Source: Terebella lapidaria (taxonomy: Eukaryota; Annelida; Polychaeta; Terebellida; Terebellidae). Taken from it: DNA of 64,000 nucleotides. Both the position numbers and the translations under genes were made by a program. The DNA is taken from assembly GCA_949152475.1 (NCBI GenBank), contig OX424558.1:34234651-34298650 (forward strand). The letters are read 5' to 3'. The notes below the pieces were generated by a model that was not told where the DNA came from, did no database searches, and was given only the letters and a program-made list of their open reading frames with translations. This document shows, piece after piece, positions 1 to 9,148 of this stretch (the first letter of the stretch is position 1; each line of letters opens with the position of its first letter).

Positions 1-460
1 CGAAACCTGTCGAGATTCTACGCAGCAACAACCACCAGAATTCTGCAATTATTGCATTTACTTTCCAATAAAGTCGCCACATGATACATTTCTCTTTTTG
101 CTCGTGGTTGCTTCTCTCCCCAGTGGCTGGCAACACCAGTGGGCAGAATTATAATTCCTCTGGCGTTTTAGAGCGTCCGGCAATAACAGTTTCCAGACGT
201 GCGACGCGTCAGTGGTTGCAGAAGACAGAATTGATTATTCTTTCCTCTGAGAAACATAGTCGTTCGCGCGAAAAAAAAAATAGCTCTGGACGTTCATGGC
301 AGAAGGCAAAAATAGCTCTGCGTAAAGTATGCAACGTGTAAGCACGCCTGAAAAACGGGAGTCGTTCAAGCACAAAAAAAGCTCTGGATGTTCATGGCAG
401 AAGGCAACAGAAATTTCCACATAACGAGCCAAAGATGAGCCACGCAGGAAAATAAAAAAA
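1..460. other. Core DNA at the head of unit 1, no gene
   Basis: Matches 20093-20485 and 44797-45176. It holds a pyrimidine-rich acceptor-like tract ending at 123. The frame after the acceptor is open for 42 codons to a stop in units 2 and 3 (stops near 20342 and 45032). In unit 1 it meets an early stop, so here it is at best a decayed exon. Unit 1 also has an extra block near 240-310 that is similar to its own sequence at 350-400, a small local duplication. Confidence 0.5.
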
Positions 461-569
461 TTAGCCCAAAGGCGAAGATAGGTTACCGGACAATTTTGGT
501 TTGGCCATGGCAGCATTGGCAGGTAACAGACCTTGAGATTTACCAATCAAGGTTCGCAGTGTAAACATA

Positions 570-750
570 TGACCTTGGGATTTACCAATCAAGGTCATCC
601 GTATGAACTTCGATGTAACCATTACATGTATGTGTGCGGCATTTGATATTCTATATGTTGGGTGGAATCGTTTAGGCCGCTCAGGTCAATTTACACATTC
701 CAAGTCAGACATTTGGCACTCAAGGTCATCTGACGTCAAGTTCAAGGTCA
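570..750 (+). promoter_or_regulatory. Scattered extended AGGTCA half-sites in element A
   Basis: TCAAGGTCA, the known extended monomer site of ERR, SF-1 and FTZ-F1 type nuclear receptors, is at 589-597, 720-728 and 742-750. A reverse-strand relative (TGACCTTGG) is at 570-578. A perfect CRE-type palindrome TGACGTCA lies at 731-738. The sequence match is direct; binding is inference. The same sites recur in copy 2 from about 30970 to 31155. Confidence 0.4.
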
Positions 751-869
751 TCATTAGTTGTGCCATATATGTCTTCCTATATGTTCATAATGCAAACATG
801 AGCTCTATCTGCAAGCATTTCATCTACAAAGGCAAATCTGGGCATTTTTTGACCCCAAAATGGCTGTTT

Positions 870-907
870 TGACCTTTCAAGGTCATCCAAGGTCAAATTC
901 AAGGTCA
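870..907 (+). promoter_or_regulatory. Composite nuclear-receptor array (ER4-DR4-DR6), copy 1a
   Basis: Four AGGTCA half-sites stand in 38 bases: TGACCT at 870, then AGGTCA at 880, 890 and 902. Spacers are 4 (everted), 4 (direct) and 6 (direct). Two of the sites are TCAAGGTCA and one is CCAAGGTCA. DR4 is the classical spacing for thyroid-receptor and LXR type heterodimers; the TCA prefix suits monomeric receptors. Function is not shown by sequence alone. Confidence 0.45.
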
Positions 908-1321
908 CCACACAAGTCGCCATATATGACTTCCCATTTGAAAGTGCCAATTTCTAAGCTCTATCTTCAAGCGTTCTATGAGTACAGTCCTGACAGCTCC
1001 CATTATGAAGGAAAAAAGTGCCGAAAATTTTCAGTCCAAAATTTTTTTCAAAGGGTGAAAATTTTTTTTTGCCTAGAAATGGCCCAAAATGGATAGTAAT
1101 GTTATTTGGGGCGAAAAAATTTTTTTTCGCCGACTCGTCAAAAATTCAAAATGGCCGCCACACTGAGATCGGCGATTCAAGGGCAACAAAACTTATACAC
1201 GTCACAGAGGTATATAAGAGGAATCTTTTTAAGCAAAAATCTCAAAACTGATCAGAGAGTTTTTGAGAAAATACAGACCAGGTGCAAATTTGAGCGTTTT
1301 TCGACCCAAAAATGGCTGTTT

Positions 1322-1359
1322 TGACCTTTCAAGGTCATCCAAGGTCAAATTCAAGGTCA
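1322..1359 (+). promoter_or_regulatory. Composite nuclear-receptor array, copy 1b
   Basis: The same ER4-DR4-DR6 block repeated 452 bases downstream by the internal duplication of element A: TGACCT at 1322, AGGTCA at 1332, 1342 and 1354. All four half-sites and all spacers are unchanged between the two internal copies. Confidence 0.45.
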
Positions 1360-1895
1360 CCACACAAGTCGCCATATATGACTTCCCATTTGAAAGTGCC
1401 AAAAGCTCTATCTTCAAGCGTTCTATGAGTACAGTCCGGACAGCTCCCATTATGAAGGGAAAAAGTGCCGAAAATTGTCAAAGTCCAAAATTTTTTTCAA
1501 AGGGTGAAAATTTTTTTTCGCTCTAGAAATGGCCCAAAATGGATAGTAATGCGATCTGGGGCGAAAAAAATTTTTTTCGCCGACCCGCCAAAAATTCAAA
1601 ATGGCCGCCACACGGAAACCGGCAGATTTAGGGCAACCAAACTTATACATATCACAGAGGTATATGAGGGGAATCTTTTGAAACCAAAAACTCAAAACTG
1701 ATCAGACAGTTTTTGAGAAAATGGCCGTCAAAGTCCAAAATTGAGCGTTTTTCGACAAAAACGGCCGCCATTTTGAAAAAAACGCGAAAATCAAAAAACA
1801 AAAAAATACCTCCTTCTCAAAATATTTTTAGGCATTTTTGTGCAAAATTTCAGAAAGATTCGATCGTTAACTTTAAAGATAAAAATGTTAACGCC

Positions 1896-1915
1896 GGACG
1901 GACGGACGGACGGAC
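1896..1915 (+). repeat. GGAC microsatellite (5 copies) in element A
   Basis: Five tandem GGAC words immediately upstream of the terminal hairpin. The second copy of the element has fifteen at the same place (32307-32366). A microsatellite near the 3' end is typical of HINE and pearl elements. Confidence 0.9.
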
Positions 1916-1938
1916 GACGGACGCAACGCCATGCCAAT

Positions 1939-1967
1939 AGGTTATCGGACCAAAGGTCCGGTAACCT
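1939..1967 (+). terminator. Right-terminal hairpin of element A, copy 1
   Basis: A 13-bp stem with one mismatch and a 3-nt AAA loop. It probably marks the end of Helitron-type transposition and is not a transcription terminator of a host gene. It directly abuts the element-host junction. Confidence 0.7.
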
Positions 1968-1969
1968 AA

Positions 1970-2747
1970 TATATTCAGAAATAAAATCAGGATGATCTAT
2001 CCATCCATTTTCTCCCGTTCAAGGAAAGATCGACTCACGGACAGCAGATCTGGATCACCCGCAAAGTTCCGCTGTTTACATTTGATGGACGCCACTTGTG
2101 GAGTTTTTATGGGTACGGCAATGAGAAGAATATCCAGTGTGCATCTCCAGTTTATAAACACGTACGATGGTGAGAAGGAAGGGACAAAACTAATCACTCG
2201 CGGTTCGGAGAGCTGCTCGGGAATCGAGAAAAAATTGTGGTGTGGGTGTGAGTATACGTGAATAACGCACGTACCATGGAGGATTGTTTGTCAGAAAGGT
2301 TTGACAGTTTTTGTGATGATTGTTCAACTCAAGTGTGATCCATGAACACTCTAGATTGTTTTCACCTTATTGTTTTTCACCCAGTTGATAATACCCATAG
2401 ATGCTATACCTTTCTCCCATACAAAACACTGTCTTACAATATAAATCCATGAGCATGCTTTTGCTCATTCCCTATTACCAGGAAGACATTGTTGTTGATA
2501 CTAAATATTGTCTTTTAGACAGAATTCTATCAATAGAAGTTCCCTTTAATTACATTGCAGAAGAGAACATTGTATCATGTCTGTGTTTGGCAGCTAATCA
2601 AGTCCTTCTCAAGGTTGTCACGAGAATCATCAGACTCAATCACACAATACATCTTTAGAGACATACAAGTATATTACATGGAGAACTTAACAGTAGAAAT
2701 GCCACGACAACAAACAGTAGTGACTAGACACAGTTCTAGGAAAGATC
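1970..2747. other. Core DNA, no gene; one acceptor-like site
   Basis: Matches about 20493-21250 and 45183-45937. An acceptor-like tract (branch-like TACTAAA, then TCTTTTAG ending at 2518) precedes a frame open for 46 codons to a TAG at 2656-2658. The same frame is open in units 2 and 3, with mostly amino-acid-changing differences. I see nothing else. Confidence 0.4.
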
Positions 2748-2751
2748 TTAA

Positions 2752-3062
2752 TAACCCTTTGCTGGCTGGAGTTGCATTATCTTTTGACCTCTGACCAGCT
2801 GGAGTTGCATTTTCTTTGTGTTTTTGAGGCCCATGTATGAGTCATTGAAATGTTCATATCTTCGTCAATATTTGTGACACTTCTAATTGTGATATATCAC
2901 CAGAAAGAGGAAGACATTCTGATTTCCATACAATAATCATCTGCATTCAATGTTAAATAATTAGTATTGTATAAAATGCCCAACCCACTGATACCTAAGA
3001 ATTCTCAAATTAATTCAGATTCTCACAGGTGACTCCGAAATTAACTCAGCTTGCATAGGATT
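2752..3062. mobile_element. TTAA-flanked 311-bp element (piggyBac-like MITE?)
   Basis: Present only in unit 1; units 2 (21250) and 3 (45938) show the empty site, there reading TCTAA instead of TTAA. The insert is flanked by TTAA at 2748-2751 and 3063-3066. Its ends are weakly inverted (TAACCCTTTGC on the left, AATCCTATGC read inward from the right). TTAA duplications and a CCCTTTGC-type start are known for piggyBac; Kolobok elements also use TTAA. No coding capacity. The family call is tentative. Confidence 0.4.
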
Positions 3063-3066
3063 TTAA

Positions 3067-5918
3067 TCGTGGTTTGATATGCACACCTGACGGCAACCCA
3101 CACCCACCCATGTGACATTCAATAGGAATCTCCATCAGAGATTGACAGCAATATATAGGTATGTATCATGGCTTCAAAGGCTCCCCTCTATCACTGTGAT
3201 GTCTGAGACCAACTTTTCTTTTCCTTCGGCCACAGCGAGGATCGTAAACGAGGACGAAGAAAAGGGGGACAAAAACGTCATAGCGATTTACAAGATGTGT
3301 TTCTCTACTGCCCTTGGCCGAGAAGACACGGCTCTGGTGTCACCCCTCCCCCCCTCCCACCCCCGGCCACGGGCGTCCATCGCAATTCAGTTGCCATAAA
3401 GTAGACACGAAACGGGATTAGGGACGACAGTTTATTTTGTCTCTTGTCCCCTCGAAGCAGCTCTACCTTTCGGCTTTGAAAGCGGCATGAAAGCGGCAAA
3501 GACCACGAACCGAGCTGAAGGACGCTTCTGCAACAGGTGGACTCCCCAGGGACCCAATAGAACATCATTGCAGGCAAATCAGTTTAAAAGTGTCGTCTTT
3601 TTCATAAACATCATGAATCCCAGTAGGAAATGTTTCCTGTTCGAGCCATAAATATCTGAAGATGTCAAGGATGGAACAACGTCCAACTTCGGACATTAAA
3701 AATTCAAAATAAACTCCTTGTAGATCTTGCAATTTTTTACTTTCATTCTATCACCAGCAATGGTCACCAATAATTCATTGAACATGCAATATTATTTCAG
3801 TTCCATATGAAAGTGCAAATAGTAAGGAATTTCTTGTTTCCCCTTCACTAAGTCAATGTTCACATACCTTCGCCTGCTAACATCATGTAAGTAAATACTA
3901 GTACCTTGGTGTAATGTGATTATCATTAATTACACTGAACTTGATCTGATGAAAAGTTTTCAGTGTGAACGAGTACATTTTCATCATGATGCTACAATCC
4001 TTGCATTGCAATTGTGTTACATCAAACAGCCATGTCGTATTTGCCTATAAGTACATCAATGATAGTATGCACATAATATTCAGTCATTTCATATAAATAT
4101 TTTACTTACAGCAGTAAGCTCAAAATTTCCAGTCGTTTTAAAGTCAATTGAAACTGACTGGTAAACATGTAAGCCGACCCACAAAATCTGATTTAGTTCC
4201 GCCGCGGGCAGGGACCAGTATTATAACGTCAGTCAAGTCATGTGTTTTGCGTCAGTCTGGCACTTCAAGGTGCCAAAAACTTGTCTGAGATCTGACCGGC
4301 TCCGTATCAGCATCCGTCTGGAGAGGAACGTCAAACTATCGCTGATCAAAGGAAGGTGTACCAAATACCCCGAGCCGAGTTGTACGGGCGTCTGGAATGT
4401 GAACTACGCACATAGGTGTGGACGAAACACGCAGGTTGTACCCACAACCCACGTACACTACGCAGCAGGCAATTACTATGTATACTGCACATACCATAGT
4501 ATTTTTGAGTTGGGTTTTTTGTTTTCTGGAAGTTTTAGGTGAATATTTCCACGGAATATTTGGTCCATAATTTTTCAGATTGGAAGGCTGCATGCTACTG
4601 AGTAATTGAAAACTGTGCCGAAAGTGGTATTTTCTGATTCCCAACTTCATACATGTGCCAAAGCACTGTATATTTGAAATCTGAGGCAACTTGTATCCCT
4701 TCATGAAGACCATACAATTTAACAAATCAATCAGCTGCTCTTGTTTCTTCCTTCAACTGGGAAGAAAAGGATCTCCTTTGGTGTTGAAGAGTCTTCCATG
4801 AACCGATGATGTACAGCAAGAGGCCCAGGAATATAGACTACTACTAATGTTCGGTTGGGGGTTCTGAGCGGAATGGACATGATCCGTCTTCGGCAGCGCA
4901 ATTGCAGCCATGGTCAAGATTTATTTATTTGATTTCAGCAGTAATGTCCTTCGCGGGTTGTCAACAGGTCATAACGTTGATTTGTTATCTGCCCACCACT
5001 GGTGTGTGTGGGTCATTTAGGATATGTAGAATTGCTGCCACCCAGAAAATGCCCTACCATGTGCATGCAGATATTTCTAGATGTGAATTATTTTTCAATG
5101 CCTAAAAAGATATATGAACTAAATTGCTTTAACTGCTCCGCATGCTGAAATGTCTCCTCGATCAAGTTTGACATGTTCATTGGTATAAACGGTCGGACAT
5201 CTTGCAGTTATGTTTCCACCAGAAACAACAACTCCAAAAGTTGGCACATACTTTTGCCAAACTTCCTTGGAGAACAGCTGAAGGGAAGGTACTAATAAAC
5301 GCAAACGAAGAAGCGAGGAAAAAGCCCAATGATTGCCAGGCCAGTACCCAAGGATCCAAGTCTGTACTCAAATCGTACCTGAAAACTGTGAGGTGATTTG
5401 GCAAGCATCAATCCTTGTTCCAGATCTGGATCCTCATAAAATGCAGGCTGCTAACACAGACAGTGGCTACAAAATGCACTGAACTTTCTGGAACTCACTG
5501 CGATAAGTCAGATACAATTTTATCTGTTCCAGTGAAAAAACCTAAATAGAACAGGCTCAATGTAACTCAAAACAACATATTGGACAGTGGGAAATTAACT
5601 TTGTTGCCTTGTTTCCCAACATATTGTTTAAGATAAAGATCCATCTATATGCTTTAAACCTACATACCTTTCTATACTTCTTTTTTGTTCGATGGCCTAT
5701 TACAGGAAGCTTCTTCCTGGCCGCACTGTCTACAGTATGTAATTGGTAATTCCTGACCAATTCTCTGCTGTGAGTTCTAGAGACAACACTCCCTGTACGG
5801 GGAGACCGTTACGCCACTAGCCAGGTCATGTGACACAGCTGTGACCATGGCGACTGGGGTATTCCCCTGCCCCAGGAACTAAATTTTCTTCGTCAACCGT
5901 TTCTTCATTAACAGCTGA
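3067..5918. other. Core DNA of unit 1, no confirmed gene
   Basis: Matches about 24625-27514 (after the unit-2 element) and 45947-48715. It contains the candidate exon at 3236, a possible polyadenylation signal (AATAAA near 3708), GT-AG-like words around 3830-3890, and an open frame at 4240-4542 that is intact in unit 3 but disrupted in unit 2. In the first half unit 1 resembles unit 3 more; from about 5100 it resembles unit 2 more. No RNA gene recognised. Confidence 0.4.
3236..3404 (+). CDS. Candidate terminal exon, basic/proline-rich (unproven)
   Basis: A long pyrimidine tract (about 3213-3233) ends in CACAG at 3235. The frame one base in is open for 55 codons to TAG at 3402-3404. The predicted peptide starts with a basic run (EDRKRGRRKGGQKRH) and then has a proline stretch. 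The frame is open in unit 2 (from about 24774, running further) and in unit 3 (from about 46113). An AATAAA lies about 300 bases downstream. Differences between units mostly change amino acids, which argues against purifying selection. A decayed or chance exon is as likely as a real one. Confidence 0.2.
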
Positions 5919-5920
5919 TA

Positions 5921-6849
5921 CCGTATTCGCGCGCATACAGTCGCATGTGCGTATAGTCGAAGGTGTGCGTATATTTCGAATATACGCACATGTGCTTGTG
6001 GTTGAAAAAAAAATCAAAATCGAGAATGACAGTAAAAAATTTTTGATCGCAAGATCATCGGTTCCATGTCATGTGCTTGACTGATTTCATGCAATCGTGA
6101 CTTCGTCAGTTCGTGTCAATCGCGGCTGTGTCCGCGGTCAATGGATTGCAAACTGTCAAATAAGTTGTGAAGTTGATTGCCTAATTACGGTTGAGTGTAA
6201 TTGACACTTGTGATTTCGTTTGACATCTTATGATCGGGATGTGTCATTTCTGTTCATGAGTGTGGAATAAACATCTTGAAAAGCCCTTGTTTCATTCGTG
6301 TTTGTGATGTTTGCCGCCCAGCAGGAAGTTGCCATTTTTCTAGCAAGTACTCATTAATATTCATGAGCTGATTCACATTCCAACCAATCAAAAGTTACCT
6401 TTCAAAACGAATCAGCCAATGGTGAAAGGCCAGATATGACATCATAAAAATCCCACCAATCAGGCTGGTTGTTTCACTTTCTTCTTCCAAGTGACATGTG
6501 GATTTGTTTTGAAATAGCAACGAACCAAACAAGAAATTATATTTGTTTCCCGAAGTCCCAACAGCTTCACACAACAATAGATTATACATCATGCATATAC
6601 ACCAACACAAGTACCGATGTCTGCACCAAACCATGTAATTGCAATTGAGGAGTCAGGCAGTTTTGACAATCGTGTCGGCCTCGTATAACTGTCAAACTAT
6701 CTGAGCCTGATCAGAGGGATATGCAGTCAACCCCTTATCGAAAACGATCGCACATGTGCGTATGTACGAAATATTTTCCAAATTATAAGTGGCCTAAAAC
6801 AAGCAAATTTCGGATAAACGCACATGCGACTGTATGTGCGCGAATACGG
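5921..6849. mobile_element. TA-flanked TIR element (Tc1/mariner-type MITE)
   Basis: A 929-bp insert found only in unit 1, between TA at 5919-5920 and TA at 6850-6851. The empty sites are at 27514 in unit 2 and near 48715 in unit 3. Terminal inverted repeats of about 32 bp begin CCGTATTCGCGCGCATACAG and match the other end with about one mismatch. Near both ends are copies of the palindrome core CACATGTG. There is no transposase frame. A TA duplication is known for Tc1/mariner, and the class is inferred from it. Confidence 0.75.
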
Positions 6850-8571
6850 TACATGTAACATTGCTTTCTTCCTCTACACCTGCATGTAGAGGCCGATCTT
6901 TTTTTTCATATAAATGGTGTGACCATATGCAAGCCTTTTACATAATTGCCCCCACAACAATATTGCGATTTCCGACTGAGCATGTCATGAAGTCGGACGG
7001 AACATATACATATCTGTATACATGTACATATATGTTGTTTTATATGCATACATCAAAATGTTCAGGCATGTTCATTCATTAATTCCAGACCAACTATAGT
7101 GTCAGTATATTGTTGCTAATTTATATGAAAACTCAGGTAATCATTTTGATGTTGCCAAATTTTGTCAATCATATAGAATGTAAACAATTCATGTGTCATA
7201 CGAGCAACATGGAAAGCTCAAATATCATGCTCAAAATTTCTAAACAGCTCTTCTAAACATGAGAAATATTCCACCTCATTGGCCCGGTAAGATGAGTGTA
7301 AACATGAGATTCTGCCGTGGGAATGTGACTCGATCGGCAGGTAAACTATCAAGTTGTTTCTGTTTCATTATGAGCGAAATATCAGGCCTCACAACTGTGC
7401 AGGGCTAAAAATCATTGCACAGTTGATGGTCGGGTTTCAGATTTCCCGCGGGAAATTTCCAAGCGGAGATGCGTAAACATTGTTTTATCCATAACTGAGA
7501 GCCTGGAATTTATGACTTGCTGATGAATTCCACAAAGCATGAGTAATTCCACAGTTGCCAGACATTTACTACTAGATGCTGTATTTGTACATAATTCCCC
7601 TTTGTAAAATACAGCTCGGGTGTCCAAAAACTTCGGCATTTTCATCACCGCACAGAGCTCTTTATACATTGCAGACAGGCGAGAAGCATTACAGATATTA
7701 AACTAAAGAATATTTCTGGAAGAACTGCAGTTAATGATAAAGAAAATCAACTTTGTGACATTAAAAACAAGTTTATGCCTTCCAATCTAAGGCAATAATA
7801 ATGGACATCATATTTATTTTAGTTAAATGAATAATATTTTGCAACACATAAATTACAATTGTATGTCCATTCTAATATAAATGCACATGACTATTGTGTA
7901 GATCTATGTTATAATCTTGAACTGTAATACATGTAATATGAACAGCACTGCAGCATTTTCATTCTGTTTGCCAGTGAAGAGCAGAACGGCTACATTTATA
8001 TGTGCAAATGGAGACAGACAAAAGACCTATTTGTTATTATGTGGAATATTGTGATGATTTATTTTACTTGTCACATTAATTCGTCTGGAGAATGGATAGG
8101 TTTTATGATGCCCTCCGGAGCTGAAGTATAATGTAATGAAAATATCCCACATGACAAGATTCCACTTGTGTTGTCGACGGTGACAATGATACATTCTGAC
8201 AGAGTGGGCGACCTCCGGTCACAAGACATCGCAGCGCACGGAAACAGATCCGGTAAACAATAATCACGGAAAACATGTCCGTTAATCTCAAGTTACTCCA
8301 CAGGAAAAAAAATCATATTCGCTATCATTGAGTTACACAGGTGTTCCTTTGCAAATACCTGGTGAACTCCACATACGATGACCCCCCCCCCCCTCCCCTT
8401 CCCTCACAACCCTTCTCCATATCCACCTAAACCCCACCCCCCCCCCCTCCCACCGAACCCTCATCCCCAGAGTGTTTCTATACTACTCTCAGATATCTGA
8501 GGCTTTCTGATCCCTTCCCGTTGCAGCTACCCAGTTACAGGCTTATAGTTTTCTCTCTCTCTCTCCCACAG

Positions 8572-8677
8572 CCAAGCACCCGATTGACAATACATCTGTA
8601 ATATTAGTCTCCTTCTGTGGTGAAGGGGAAAGCATTTGTTACACACACAGTTGGTTCTTCTGTCTCGACCGCAGCAT
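8572..8677 (+). other. Exon-like 106-bp segment (acceptor and donor), unproven
   Basis: A textbook acceptor (alternating CT run ending CCCACAG at 8571) and a strong donor (GTAAGC at 8678) bracket 106 bp. The frame starting at 8574 is open throughout (35 codons), and its next in-frame triplet at the donor would be TAA. Units 2 (about 29944-30048) and 3 (about 50368-50473) keep the length, both splice signals and the open frame. Of five substitutions seen, about four change an amino acid. The peptide is not recognised. Confidence 0.25.
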
Positions 8678-9068
8678 GTAAGCTGGGAGTGATCAGTGAT
8701 ATGTTTTTTTTGTGATGAATGCACCTTCTCATAATACCCCCTGTAGCACCTCCCCTCCCCCTTCTCCCTCTCACATTCAAACCCATAAAGATTATAAGCT
8801 TTGCGCCCTATGCACACCGGCCAGTAGACAATGAGCAGTTGTCCACCAGTCGAAGTAAAATCATCATCATTTGGTGGAGATGTCCGCAAGGCACTGCCCA
8901 GTTTAGCCGCCGCGCCACCTCTGTATGTCACCACTGATGATGGATTAATCACGGAGCAGATGCTGCTAATCCGGCGCTAAGCTCCTACACAGTCCACCTC
9001 TCATCTATAGAGAGAAGCAAGTAGACAGAAGGCGGCTGCACGGGAAGATGGAGAGGATATTAATCGCC

Positions 9069-9076
9069 TGACGTCA
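9069..9076. promoter_or_regulatory. Perfect CRE palindrome in a conserved core block, unit 1
   Basis: TGACGTCA, the consensus CREB/ATF site, lies in a block (about 8950-9100) that is nearly unchanged in the three units. The equivalents are 30442-30449 and 50867-50874. The site is seen directly; whether it regulates anything is unknown. Confidence 0.35.
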
Positions 9077-9120
9077 ATGTGTCTACCGCAGGCCGGTCTG
9101 ACTGTCTGTGACTTGTACCT

Positions 9121-9148
9121 GTGTCTGTCTGTCTGTCTCTCTCTCTCG
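9121..9148 (+). repeat. TCTG then TC microsatellite
   Basis: Tandem TCTG words followed by a TC run. The length varies among units (near 30497 and 50922), as expected for slippage. Confidence 0.85.

Larger units (their letters stand above)
461..1969. mobile_element. Helitron-like (HINE/pearl-type) element A, copy 1
   Basis: About 1.5 kb absent at the homologous sites in unit 2 (near 20485) and unit 3 (near 45175). The left end has a small hairpin (TTAGCC-CAAA-GGCGAA, 461-476) followed at 480-491 by AGGTTACCGGAC. The right end is a 29-nt hairpin at 1939-1967 whose arms are AGGTTATCGGACC and GGTCCGGTAACCT, so the left motif copies one hairpin arm. An internal 452-bp segment is tandemly duplicated (about 861-1312 and 1313-1764), and a GGAC microsatellite (five copies, 1896-1915) lies just before the right hairpin. 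No coding capacity. This architecture (left subterminal inverted repeat, internal repeats, microsatellite, 3' hairpin, no clear target duplication) is what is known for Helentron-derived non-autonomous elements. The superfamily call is inference. Confidence 0.6.

Noticed and set aside
3630-3655. GTTCGAGCC word resembling a tRNA B box
   Set aside because: No matching A box, acceptor stem or anticodon arm around it.
4336-4725. 129-codon minus-strand frame, nearly the same in unit 3
   Set aside because: Overlaps an equally open plus-strand frame. Unit 2 breaks it, and the high similarity between units 1 and 3 explains the conservation without selection.
8527-8952. 141-codon minus-strand frame, also present near 29903-30325 and 50322-50750
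   Set aside because: The plus strand is open over the same stretch, the frame crosses simple CT repeats and the exon-like signals point the other way. No domain is recognisable.
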